Shown: piece by piece, positions 1-7,334 of the stretch
Layout of the letters: every line of letters begins with the position of its first letter
Position numbering within the stretch: the stretch's first letter is position 1
NCBI RefSeq assembly: GCF_007991735.1
Contig: NZ_BJYX01000011.1
Location: 79,489 to 143,488 of the forward strand
DNA from: Terrabacter aerolatus
GTDB taxonomy: Bacteria > Actinomycetota > Actinomycetes > Actinomycetales > Dermatophilaceae
Direction of reading: 5' to 3'
Length of the DNA stretch: 64,000 bases
The notes under the pieces: model-generated
Seen by the model: the letters and a program-made list of their open reading frames with translations, nothing else
What the model was told of the DNA's origin: nothing
Database searches by the model: none
Made by a program: the position numbers and the translations under genes

Positions 1-1
1 G

Positions 2-226
2 CTCCCCAACGCCCTCGGCACCCAGATCGCGCTCGACCCCGCCCACGGCCCCGAGATCACGCCGTCGAGGTGGTCCGTGGTCGCCTCGACAGCAGCCCCG
101 AACCTCGCCCCGGCCATCAGGGGGGTCGACGCCGGACTCGACCTGCTCGGCTGGTCCGTCGGCGCGCACTCGGGCAGCTCGGTCGTCGACGCCATGCAGG
201 CGAGCGCCTACTTCGGCACGCGCTGA
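2..226 (+). CDS. C-terminal fragment of an unidentified protein
   Basis: The reading frame is open from the left edge to a TGA at 224-226, giving 74 residues that end in AYFGTR. The 5' end lies outside the window. The fragment is Ala/Gly/Ser-rich with no motif I recognise, so no function is proposed. Codon use is typical of the neighbourhood, with G or C in nearly every third position, which supports real coding sequence. The stop is followed after 15 bp by the end of the convergent acetyltransferase gene. Confidence 0.55.
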   Translation, partial: LPNALGTQIALDPAHGPEITPSRWSVVASTAAPNLAPAIRGVDAGLDLLGWSVGAHSGSSVVDAMQASAYFGTR

Positions 227-241
227 CCAGCCACCGAGCGC

Positions 242-688
242 TCAGCCCGCCGCGTGAGCGGCCCGGTCGGCCGCCTCGAGGTCGGTCGGCGTGGGCTCGA
301 CGACGTGGCCGGCATACGGCTCGGGGTGTCGTCGCAGGTACGCCTTGACGTAGGGGCACAGGGCGACGACGGAGCGCCCGGAGGCCACGGTCGCGTCGAG
401 TGCCGTCGACGCCAGACGGGCGGCCAGTCCCCGACCCTCGTGGTCCGGGCGCACCTCGGTGTGGAAGAAGACGACACGCTCGCGTCCGTCCGCGCCACCG
501 GCGGGGACGACGGCATAGCTCGCCACGCCGACCACCTCTCCCTGCTCGCGCAGCTCGTACCGGCCGTGGTCGACGCCGAGGGGATGGTCGACGACCTCGA
601 CACCGTCGGTGCCGTCGGTCCCTCCGGCCGTCCCGGGGACCGTTCCGGGGGCCGCCCCGCTCTGCTCCTCACCCGTGCGCTCGCTCAT
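242..688 (-). CDS. GNAT-family N-acetyltransferase (NATD1/YjdJ type)
   Basis: A small single-domain protein of 148 residues. After a low-complexity Gly/Thr/Ala-rich N-terminus it shows the short GNAT fold of the NATD1 group: a strand ending in FFHTEV, the acetyl-CoA loop EGRGLAARL, and the family signature CPYVKAYLRRHPEPY near the C-terminus. The substrate is not predictable. The start chosen is the ATG at 688 (MSERTG); an in-frame ATG at 700 would add four residues but sits in the middle of a 17-bp inverted repeat. The gene is divergent from yciO with under 30 bp between starts. Confidence 0.8.
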   Translation of the reverse strand: MSERTGEEQSGAAPGTVPGTAGGTDGTDGVEVVDHPLGVDHGRYELREQGEVVGVASYAVVPAGGADGRERVVFFHTEVRPDHEGRGLAARLASTALDATVASGRSVVALCPYVKAYLRRHPEPYAGHVVEPTPTDLEAADRAAHAAG

Positions 689-689
689 G

Positions 690-706
690 CCTGCCAGCAT
701 GGCAGG
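690..706. promoter_or_regulatory. Inverted repeat between divergent GNAT and yciO genes
   Basis: CCTGCCA, 3-bp spacer, TGGCAGG: a perfect 7-bp inverted repeat in the very short gap between two divergent start codons. It could be a shared operator; no regulator is known. Confidence 0.35.
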
Positions 707-714
707 CTGGGCCC

Positions 715-1335
715 ATGGCGAAGTACTTCGACGTCCACCCGGTGGACCCTCAGCCCCGGGCCATCGGCCAGGCGGTCGAGATCCTGCGGTCGGGCGGCCT
801 CATCGCCTACCCGACCGACTCCTGCTTCGCACTCGGCTGCTCCCTCGACAACCCCGAGGGCAAGGAGCGGATCCTGCGCGTCCGGCAGCTCGACGACAAG
901 CACCACTTCACGCTCGTCTGCGCCGACTTCGCCCAGCTGGGACAGTTCGTGCACCTCGACAACTCGGTGTTCCGCGCCATCAAGGCGGTGACGCCCGGCC
1001 CGTACACCTTCATCCTGCCCGCGACGAAGGAGGTGCCACGGCGGCTGCTGCACGCGAAGAAGAAGACCGTCGGCGTCCGCATCCCCGAGCACCCCGTCGT
1101 CCGCGAGCTGCTCAAGGCCATGGGAGAGCCGATCCTCTCGAGCACCCTGCTCATGCCCGACGACGACGCGCCGATGACCGAGGGCTGGGAGATCAAGGAC
1201 CGGCTCGACCACGTCATCGATGCCGTCATCGACTCGGGGGAGTGTGGCCTCGAGCCGACGACGGTCGTCGACTACTCGGACGGCTACCCCGTCGTGACCC
1301 GTGTCGGGGCCGGCGACCCGAGCCCGTTCGAGTGA
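715..1335 (+). CDS. yciO: YciO-type Sua5/YrdC family protein
   Basis: 206 residues, the same length as E. coli YciO. The Sua5/YrdC/YciO fold binds ATP and threonine or bicarbonate; TsaC/Sua5 members make threonylcarbamoyl-AMP for tRNA t6A37. The opening GGLIAYPTDSCFALGC (about residues 27-42), the KHHFTLVC strand and the GVRIPEHP segment are family hallmarks. Overall similarity is to YciO rather than TsaC, so tRNA modification is likely but not certain. The ATG at 715 has no clear Shine-Dalgarno sequence and lies close to the divergent GNAT start. Confidence 0.85.
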   Translation: MAKYFDVHPVDPQPRAIGQAVEILRSGGLIAYPTDSCFALGCSLDNPEGKERILRVRQLDDKHHFTLVCADFAQLGQFVHLDNSVFRAIKAVTPGPYTFILPATKEVPRRLLHAKKKTVGVRIPEHPVVRELLKAMGEPILSSTLLMPDDDAPMTEGWEIKDRLDHVIDAVIDSGECGLEPTTVVDYSDGYPVVTRVGAGDPSPFE

Positions 1336-1380
1336 CGCCACGCCCGTCAGCGCGGCCGGCACCTGTCGCCGGAGCCCGTC

Positions 1381-3381
1381 GTGCTGTTCAATCGGGCCAT
1401 GAGCCAAGGCGCCCATGACGTGCGACCGACGACGGAGTCGGTGACCTCGATCCTGTCCGGCCTCGACGAGGCCGACCGCGAGACCATCGAGCTGCGACTG
1501 GAGCGCTGGTCCGACGACCTCGTCGCCGCGCTCACGGTGCTCTACCCCGACCGGGACGTGTCGGCCCTGGCCCTGCGTCTCATCGAGCGCGCCGTCGCGG
1601 CGCACCGCGAGCGGTCGGCTGACCTCAGACGTCTCGACCAGCGACGCCTGCTGCGTCCGGACTGGCTCCAGCAGCCGAGCATGTTCGGCTACGCCTGCTA
1701 CACCGACCGTTTCGCCGGCGACCTCGAGGGGCTGCGTGGCCACATCGACTACCTGCGCGACCTCGGTGTCAGCTACCTGCACCTCATGCCACTGCTCCAG
1801 CCGCGTGAGGGCGACAACGACGGTGGCTACGCGGTGCAGGACTACCGCAGCATCAGGGCCGACCTCGGCGACCTGGACGACCTGACCCGTCTCGCGAGCG
1901 ACTTGCGGGCACAGGGCATCTCACTCGTGCTCGACCTGGTGCTCAACCACGTGGCGCGGGAGCACGAGTGGGCCCGGCGGGCCAGGGCGGGGGAGTCGCG
2001 CTACCGCGACTACTTCCTCGTCTATCCCGACCGGGTCATGCCGGACGCCTACGAGCGCACCCTCCCGGAGGTTTTCCCCGACTTCGCGCCGGGCAACTTC
2101 ACGTGGGACGACACGCTCCGGGGCTGGGTCTGGACGACGTTCAACGAGTGGCAGTGGGACGTCAACTGGGCCAACCCCGACGTGCTCGTCGAGTACGCCG
2201 ACATCGTGCTGCACCTCGCGAACCTCGGCGTCGAGGTGCTGCGCCTCGACGCCATCGCCTTCACCTGGAAGCGCCTCGGGACCAACTGCCAGAACCAGCC
2301 CGAGGTGCACGCGGTCACCCAGGCCCTGCGGACCGTGGCCCGCATCGCCTGCCCGGCCCTTGCGTTCAAGGCCGAGGCCATCGTGGGGCCCCGTGACCTC
2401 GTCCAGTACCTCGGGCAGGGCGAGCACGCGGGCCGGGTCAGCGACCTCGCCTACCACAACAGCCTCATGGTCCAGGTGTGGTCGATGCTCGCGACGGGGA
2501 GCACCGGCCTGACGAAGCAGGCGCTCTCTGCCCTGCCGACGACACCTCCCAGCGGTACGTGGATCTGCTACGTGCGCTGTCACGACGACATCGGCTGGGC
2601 GATCGACGACGGCGACGCTGCCGCTGCTGGGCTCGACGGCCACGCCCACCGCCGCTTCCTGTCGAACTGGTACGCCGGCGAGCACCCCGGGTCGTGGTCG
2701 CACGGCCTCGTCTTCCAACACAACCCGGCGACCGGCGACAAGCGCATCAGCGGCACGGCGGCCTCGCTGACCGGCCTCGCCGACGCCGAGGCGCGTGGCG
2801 ACGCCGAGGCGACGGGGCGGTCGCTGGCGCGGCTCTTCCTCGCCCATGCCGTCATCGCCGGGTGGGGCGGCATCCCGGTCGTCTGGAGCGGCGACGAGCT
2901 GGGCATGCCGAACGACCCGTTCTGGGCACTCGAACGCGGGCACGAGGACGACAACCGGTGGGCGCACCGTGAGCGTCTCGACTGGGCACTGGCGGCCCGT
3001 CGCGACGACCTCGACACGGTGCCGGCCAAGGTGTTCCAGGGCCTGCGCCACCTCGCATCGGTGCGAGCCGGACTGCCGCAGCTGCACGCCGCGGGACCGA
3101 CGCGGGTCCTGCTCGAGACGGACGACGGTGTCCTCGCGGTCGCCCGTGCACACCCCAGCGGACCGATGGTGTGCGTCTACAACGTGACCGACACGTGGCG
3201 GACCGTCGACCTGCGCCACTTCACGGACGCCGGCCTGACCCGGCCGTTCGACGCCATCGGGGGCTACCCGGTGTTCGGCGGAGCCGACGGCCCGGCGTCG
3301 CTGAGCCCGTATGCCGCGTGGTGGGTCATCGACGCACCCGTGGAGGTGCCGCACGCCCCACCACCCGAGCTCCTTGGTTAA
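1381..3381 (+). CDS. Amylosucrase (GH13 family)
   Basis: A 666-residue glycoside hydrolase family 13 enzyme close in length to Neisseria polysaccharea amylosucrase (636 residues). It should convert sucrose to an alpha-1,4-glucan plus fructose, probably in the cytoplasm since no signal peptide is seen. The catalytic residues are visible: nucleophile D290 in VLRLDAIAF, acid/base E332 in FKAEAIV, and D402 in RCHDDIGW, with the same spacing as the characterised enzyme. The typical N-terminal helical domain precedes the barrel entry motif [10 protein letters not shown]. The GTG at 1381 is preferred because GGAG lies 6 nt upstream; an ATG at 1399 has no such site. Trehalose synthase-like GH13 enzymes are less likely. 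Confidence 0.9.
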   Translation: MLFNRAMSQGAHDVRPTTESVTSILSGLDEADRETIELRLERWSDDLVAALTVLYPDRDVSALALRLIERAVAAHRERSADLRRLDQRRLLRPDWLQQPSMFGYACYTDRFAGDLEGLRGHIDYLRDLGVSYLHLMPLLQPREGDNDGGYAVQDYRSIRADLGDLDDLTRLASDLRAQGISLVLDLVLNHVAREHEWARRARAGESRYRDYFLVYPDRVMPDAYERTLPEVFPDFAPGNFTWDDTLRGWVWTTFNEWQWDVNWANPDVLVEYADIVLHLANLGVEVLRLDAIAFTWKRLGTNCQNQPEVHAVTQALRTVARIACPALAFKAEAIVGPRDLVQYLGQGEHAGRVSDLAYHNSLMVQVWSMLATGSTGLTKQALSALPTTPPSGTWICYVRCHDDIGWAIDDGDAAAAGLDGHAHRRFLSNWYAGEHPGSWSHGLVFQHNPATGDKRISGTAASLTGLADAEARGDAEATGRSLARLFLAHAVIAGWGGIPVVWSGDELGMPNDPFWALERGHEDDNRWAHRERLDWALAARRDDLDTVPAKVFQGLRHLASVRAGLPQLHAAGPTRVLLETDDGVLAVARAHPSGPMVCVYNVTDTWRTVDLRHFTDAGLTRPFDAIGGYPVFGGADGPASLSPYAAWWVIDAPVEVPHAPPPELLG

Positions 3382-3398
3382 GGTTATGGCCTAACCTT
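3380..3398. promoter_or_regulatory. Operator-like palindrome upstream of fic
   Basis: AAGGTTA, 5-bp spacer TGGCC, TAACCTT: a perfect 7-bp inverted repeat. It begins inside the amylosucrase stop codon (TAA, 3379-3381) and ends just before the strong fic ribosome-binding site. It is AT-rich in a GC-rich region, which fits an operator, possibly bound by the winged-helix end of the Fic protein itself. Confidence 0.5.
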
Positions 3399-3419
3399 CA
3401 TCAAGGAGGAGGTCGACGC

Positions 3420-4607
3420 ATGGGTGGAGCCTGGCCGTCACTCGGTCGAACCACGGTGCCGTGGCACCCCGTCGCGGGCCTGCTCGAGGTCTCGAGGCGT
3501 TCCCTTCGCGCGACGCCGGCCTCGTTCGAGGCTGCTGTCGTACCGATGATCGCCGAGGCGGGGCTTGAGCTGTCCGGTGACCTCGCGGCGGACCTCGACG
3601 AGGCGACCCGGCTGCTCGCGGCCTTCGACGCCGGGGGAGCGGGCGAGATCGCACCGTTCGCCTCGGTCCTGCTCCGCTCGGAGAGTGCAGCGAGCTCGCA
3701 GATCGAGAACCTCACGTCATCCTCCCGGGCCCTGGCCGAGGCCGAGATCGGCGAGGGCAACCGGGCCAACGCCGGCCTCATCCTCGCCAACGTGCGCACC
3801 ATGCAGGCCGCCCTCGACCTCGCCGGCCGGCTCGACGAGGCGGCCGTCCTCGACATGCACCGAGCCCTCATGGCCCAGCAGGCCCAGCACGTGCCGGGCC
3901 GCTGGCGCGACCAGCAGGTGTGGCTCGGCGGCTCGGCGCTGCACCCCGGCGACGCCGACTACGTGCCGCCGATCGCCTCCGACGTCCCGAACCTCATGGC
4001 AGACCTCGTCACCTTCATGGACCGGGACGACCTTCCGCCGCTCGCCCTCGCCGCCCTGTCCCACGCCCAGTTCGAGACGATCCACCCCTTCACCGACGGC
4101 AACGGCCGAACGGGTCGCGCACTGCTGCACTCGGTGCTGCTCCACACGGGCGCCATCCGCCGCGTCACGGTGCCGATCTCGGCAGGTCTGCTTGCCATCC
4201 GTGACGACTACTTCGCGGCCCTGACGGCGTACCGCACCGGCGAGGTCGAGCCCATCCTCAGGTGCGTCGCCGAGGCGGCCCGCAACGGGACACGCATCGG
4301 CGAACGGCTCGTCGGAGCGCTCCGCGCCGTGCGCGACGACTGGTCCGACGCCGTCACGGCGCGGGCCGGTTCTGCGTCCTGGGCGGTCCTCGACCTGCTG
4401 GTGCGCCAGCCGGTCGTCACCGCCCGAGTCGTCACCCTCGAGCTGGGCGTCTCGGCCCCCACCGCGCAGACCGCGCTGCGTCGCCTGGTCGAGGACGGTG
4501 TCCTGCTCGAGTCGACCGGACACCGACGCAACCGGGTCTACCGGGCGCCCGCGGTGCTCAGGGCGCTCGACGACTACGCAGAAGGCCTCGGTCGTCGTAT
4601 AGTCTGA
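3420..4607 (+). CDS. fic: Fic-domain protein with C-terminal winged helix
   Basis: 395 residues. The active-site loop HPFTDGNGRTGR (residues 222-233) matches the Fic consensus HxFx(D/E)GNGRxxR, so the protein should transfer AMP or a similar moiety to protein hydroxyl groups. An N-terminal SSQIEN (92-97) matches the (S/T)xxxE(G/N) inhibitory helix of class II Fic proteins, indicating autoinhibition. The last ~100 residues look like a winged helix (TARVVTLELGVSAPTAQTAL), typical of chromosomal Fic proteins that bind DNA. AAGGAGGAGG ends 7 nt before the ATG, the strongest ribosome-binding site nearby. The target protein is unknown. No antitoxin gene is adjacent. Confidence 0.9.
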   Translation: MGGAWPSLGRTTVPWHPVAGLLEVSRRSLRATPASFEAAVVPMIAEAGLELSGDLAADLDEATRLLAAFDAGGAGEIAPFASVLLRSESAASSQIENLTSSSRALAEAEIGEGNRANAGLILANVRTMQAALDLAGRLDEAAVLDMHRALMAQQAQHVPGRWRDQQVWLGGSALHPGDADYVPPIASDVPNLMADLVTFMDRDDLPPLALAALSHAQFETIHPFTDGNGRTGRALLHSVLLHTGAIRRVTVPISAGLLAIRDDYFAALTAYRTGEVEPILRCVAEAARNGTRIGERLVGALRAVRDDWSDAVTARAGSASWAVLDLLVRQPVVTARVVTLELGVSAPTAQTALRRLVEDGVLLESTGHRRNRVYRAPAVLRALDDYAEGLGRRIV

Positions 4608-4632
4608 GGAATCACCCTGTGCCGCAATCAAA

Positions 4633-4660
4633 TTCGCCGTTAATCGACATTATGAAACTC
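4633..4660 (+). other. Degenerate dif-like XerCD site
   Basis: Read on the plus strand: XerC-side arm TTCGCCGTTAA, centre TCGACA, XerD-side arm TTATGAAACTC. The first arm and the centre fit the actinobacterial dif consensus; the second arm keeps only TTATG. The centre is identical to that of the better site at 7151-7178, but the orientation is opposite. Confidence 0.5.
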
Positions 4661-4684
4661 GGGCCGCCGGCGGGTCCTACCGGC

Positions 4685-5851
4685 TCACCAGGTCTCGAGC
4701 CAGGCTCCGTGCGGGTGCGCCACCCCGACGATGCGCGCCGGCACCTCGCGCCCCGACACCCAGGACCGTAGGCCGAGCACCGTCGGCCCGGCCTGGGCTC
4801 GAGGGTCGTGGGGCAGGCCCGGAACGCACCTGGGCGGCTCCGCCGTGAACCATGTCAAGCGCGGCACCGAGTCGGCGAGAGCGGACAGCCCGTCGGCGAG
4901 CACCAGTCGTCGCTCCCGCTCCACGTACGTCAGGGCCCACGAGCTGTACACGACCACGTGGTCGCTGCCTCCAGACGCATCGGACTGGACGAGCGCGTCG
5001 CCCATGGCCGCAGCGACGTCGTCGACGAGGTCTCCCGCGCGGACCGGGGGAGGGTTCGCACCCAGCTCGCGCAGCGCGGCATCGAAGCGCTCGACGCGGC
5101 CGGGGACGTCGGGCCACAGGCAGGCACGCAACCAGCGCACCGCGTCCTCGTCTGCGAGGCCCACCGGCTCGCGGTCCACACCTGCGCGGCCCACGACCTG
5201 CGGCAGCGGGCGCAGGGCCGGACGCCCGTCCGAGCGGTCCAGGCCCTCACAGCGCACCCGGGACGAAGGGTTTCCGACCACCGTGCGTCCGCCAGACGGC
5301 GGCGTCGTCTCGATGCGGTACCGGTCCAGCCCGAGGAGCAGTCCGGCGCTGGCCCCGAGCTCGACGAGGGCGACCCGCGCCTGCTCCGAACCTGCGCCCT
5401 CCACCGCCGCCGCCAGACCGGCCGCGACGTACACGCTCCGGTTGACCTCGTTGGTCTGCGTCGTGCGCGTCGCCACGAGCCGGCGCAGCTCGTCGGCGTG
5501 CGCGAGCACCGTGGTGCGCACGTCGGGCCACGGGTCGCCGGACGGGAGCGCATCCCGCCCGACGATGCTCGCGTACCAGCGCGCCGCCGGCAGGTCAGAC
5601 CTGCGCAGAACGAGGTCGTGGAGTGCCGCGAACCACAGCACCGGGCGCGCCTGTCCGGGCTGGGCCGAGACGAGGAGTGCTGCCACCTCGGGGTCCTCGG
5701 CGACGCGGCGGCTCACGGTTCCGTAGAGGGGGAGGGCGGCATACTCGGTCCCGAACTCGTGGAACCGACGGCGGATCCGCTCGAGGCGTCCGGTGCCGAC
5801 ATCGCCATCGTCGTCGTCGCGGGCCTGCTGACCGTCAGCTGCGGGCGGCAC
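4685..5851 (-). CDS. DUF2332 family protein
   Basis: 388 residues of unknown function. The sequence matches the DUF2332 family: a helical N-terminal half with LLVSAQPGQARPVLWFAALHDLVLR, the conserved segment RTTQTNEVNRSVYV, a Gly-rich VELGASAGLLLGLDRY that resembles a Rossmann-type methyltransferase loop, and the strand VVVYSSWALTYV. A SAM-dependent activity is therefore possible but unproven. The start lies 12 bp after rlmC ends, so the two are very probably co-transcribed. The gene is inside the segment bounded by the two dif-like sites. Confidence 0.75.
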   Translation of the reverse strand: MPPAADGQQARDDDDGDVGTGRLERIRRRFHEFGTEYAALPLYGTVSRRVAEDPEVAALLVSAQPGQARPVLWFAALHDLVLRRSDLPAARWYASIVGRDALPSGDPWPDVRTTVLAHADELRRLVATRTTQTNEVNRSVYVAAGLAAAVEGAGSEQARVALVELGASAGLLLGLDRYRIETTPPSGGRTVVGNPSSRVRCEGLDRSDGRPALRPLPQVVGRAGVDREPVGLADEDAVRWLRACLWPDVPGRVERFDAALRELGANPPPVRAGDLVDDVAAAMGDALVQSDASGGSDHVVVYSSWALTYVERERRLVLADGLSALADSVPRLTWFTAEPPRCVPGLPHDPRAQAGPTVLGLRSWVSGREVPARIVGVAHPHGAWLETW

Positions 5852-5863
5852 TGACGGCCCTCG

Positions 5864-7078
5864 TCACGACAGGCCTGCAGTTCGCCTGCTGCCCAGAGGA
5901 ATTCGTTCGAGCAGGACCGCGACCTCGTGGTGCGAGGTCTGCGGGAACATGTCGAACAACCGTGCCTCGACCGCCCTGAGCGACGGCATCGCGGCGAGGT
6001 CACGAGCGAGGCTGTCCACGTTGCAGCTGGAGTAGACCACGTGCTCAGCCGACGACGTCTCGAGCCACGCGGCCAGCCGTGGCCCGATGCCGCGCCGGGG
6101 CGGGTTGACGACGACGAGGGACGATCGCGGCCGACCGGTGCCGTGGCCACCGACGCCGGGCAGCAACGCCACGTCGGTGGCGTCGCCCACGGTGAACTCG
6201 AGGTCGGCTCGCGTCAGACCTGCTGCCGAGAGGGCCGCGGCGCTGCGGCGGGCCGAGGCGACGGCCTCCGGCGCGATCTCGAGGCCACGCACGACGCGGT
6301 CGGTGCGCCCGCTGGCGATCGCGGCCTGGAGCGCGAACCCACCGACACCGCAGTAGAGGTCGAGGACGACGGAGGGGTCGATGAGTGCCACCCAGTCACG
6401 GGCCTGTCGGTAGAGGGCCGTGGCGACGCCGGTGTTGGTCTGGAAGAAGCTGTTGGGACGCAGGAAGAGCTCGACGTCCGCGAGAGGCATCGTCAGGACG
6501 TCCGCCTCGGTGAGGACGAGCTCGACCTCGCCCTCGGTGACGGCCTTGTGCTCCGGCTGGAGGTTGACCGAGACGACTCGGACACCGGGCAGGGCGCTCT
6601 GGAGCGCCGCCAACCGGGAGCGGAGCAGGGCCAGGTGCTTCTGGGACCGCAGGACGAACCGGAGCATCGTCTCGCCGCCGGGGGAGTGGGTCAGCAGGAC
6701 GTGCTTGACCTCGCCCCGACGTGACGGCACCTCGTAGGGCTCGAGCCCGAGGTCGTCGAGCAGGTCGGCGACGCGGGGCACGAGCTCCGCGAGCCCGGGC
6801 TCGTAGAGCCCGCAGTGGCGCAGGTCGGTCCCGAATCCGTCCCGGTCGAGGATGCCCACGGTGACGGCGCCGGGGGACCCGCCGACGACGAGCTTGGCCT
6901 TGTTGCGGAACGCCGACTCGGCACTGGGGGCCGGGTCGAGCCAGGCGACGTCCGGGGCGACGTCGGCGAGCACGCGCCGGCAGTGCGCGTCCCTGTCGGC
7001 GAGCTGCACGGCATACGGCACGCCCATCAGGGCACAGGAGCGGCAGCGGCCGGCGTCGAAGTAGTCACACTGCATCAC
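5864..7078 (-). CDS. rlmC: 23S rRNA (uracil-C5)-methyltransferase RlmC
   Basis: 404 residues. It resembles E. coli RlmC (RumB), which methylates U747 of 23S rRNA. The N-terminus MQCDYFDAGRCRSC carries the cysteines that bind a 4Fe-4S cluster, with the fourth expected in RHCGLY. FRNKAKLVV, FFQTN and the SAM motif DLYCGVGGFALQ follow in order. The catalytic Cys is in VYSSCN and the C-terminus LFDMFPQTSHHEV is diagnostic of the RumA/RumB family. Two adjacent ATG codons are possible starts; a TAGCCT box lies about 8 nt upstream, so the mRNA may be nearly leaderless. It heads a two-gene unit with the DUF2332 gene. Confidence 0.9.
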   Translation of the reverse strand: MMQCDYFDAGRCRSCALMGVPYAVQLADRDAHCRRVLADVAPDVAWLDPAPSAESAFRNKAKLVVGGSPGAVTVGILDRDGFGTDLRHCGLYEPGLAELVPRVADLLDDLGLEPYEVPSRRGEVKHVLLTHSPGGETMLRFVLRSQKHLALLRSRLAALQSALPGVRVVSVNLQPEHKAVTEGEVELVLTEADVLTMPLADVELFLRPNSFFQTNTGVATALYRQARDWVALIDPSVVLDLYCGVGGFALQAAIASGRTDRVVRGLEIAPEAVASARRSAAALSAAGLTRADLEFTVGDATDVALLPGVGGHGTGRPRSSLVVVNPPRRGIGPRLAAWLETSSAEHVVYSSCNVDSLARDLAAMPSLRAVEARLFDMFPQTSHHEVAVLLERIPLGSRRTAGLS

Positions 7079-7150
7079 GGGACAGGCTACGGCTCAGCGC
7101 GGCCCGTCATGACCATGAGGGCGGTCCGTGGGGAGGGGCCGCCCAGCGCT

Positions 7151-7178
7151 AAGTGACATAATGTCGATTATCGGCGTT
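7151..7178 (-). other. Putative chromosomal dif site (XerCD recombination)
   Basis: Read on the minus strand: XerC-side arm AACGCCGATAA, centre TCGACA, XerD-side arm TTATGTCACTT. Compared with the actinobacterial dif consensus as I recall it (TTSRCCGATAA, TVNACA, TTATGTCAAGT), 24 of 28 positions agree, including every inner position; the mismatches are all near the outer ends. It lies in the intergenic region between rlmC and helR. Terminus-proximal placement agrees with the location of the proteasome/metH/tatC region in mycobacteria. Confidence 0.75.
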
Positions 7179-7262
7179 ATGGGGTGAGCGGAGAGGAGCG
7201 AACAGGGCGCGCCACCGCGGATCCTGCGCACGCGCTCGACTCGTCCGAGGCGCCACGAAAAA

Positions 7263-7287
7263 GGAAGGAGGCGCGACGCCTCCTTCC
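7263..7287 (-). terminator. Intrinsic terminator for leftward transcription
   Basis: A perfect 11-bp stem (GGAAGGAGGCG / CGCCTCCTTCC) with a 3-nt loop. Read on the minus strand it is followed by CCTTTTTCG, the only clear T-tract terminator in the window. No minus-strand gene lies immediately to its right, so it would stop antisense transcripts coming through helR, such as read-through from the marR-type gene. Confidence 0.75.
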
Positions 7288-7311
7288 ACTTCCAACGTAT
7301 AGCGCACCCCC

Positions 7312-7328
7312 GGTCTTGCGGCAAGGCC
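7312..7328 (+). promoter_or_regulatory. Rifampin-associated element (RAE) upstream of helR
   Basis: An inverted repeat centred on G7320: GGTCTTGC and GCAAGGCC with one mismatch. The core CTTGCGGCAAGGCCC matches the RAE described upstream of rifamycin-inactivating genes and helR in actinomycetes (recalled, not searched). It ends 6 nt before the helR GTG, so transcription of helR is likely rifamycin-inducible. Confidence 0.75.
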
Positions 7329-7334
7329 CCCGTC

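Noticed and set aside
685..1782. Long minus-strand frame antisense to yciO and amylosucrase
   Set aside because: It is a GC-frame shadow; both strands cannot code here and yciO and amylosucrase have clear family motifs.
4633..7178. Integrated mobile element using XerCD (IMEX) between the dif-like sites
   Set aside because: Integration should leave direct, not inverted, sites, and the two genes inside are ordinary housekeeping-type genes with normal codon use.
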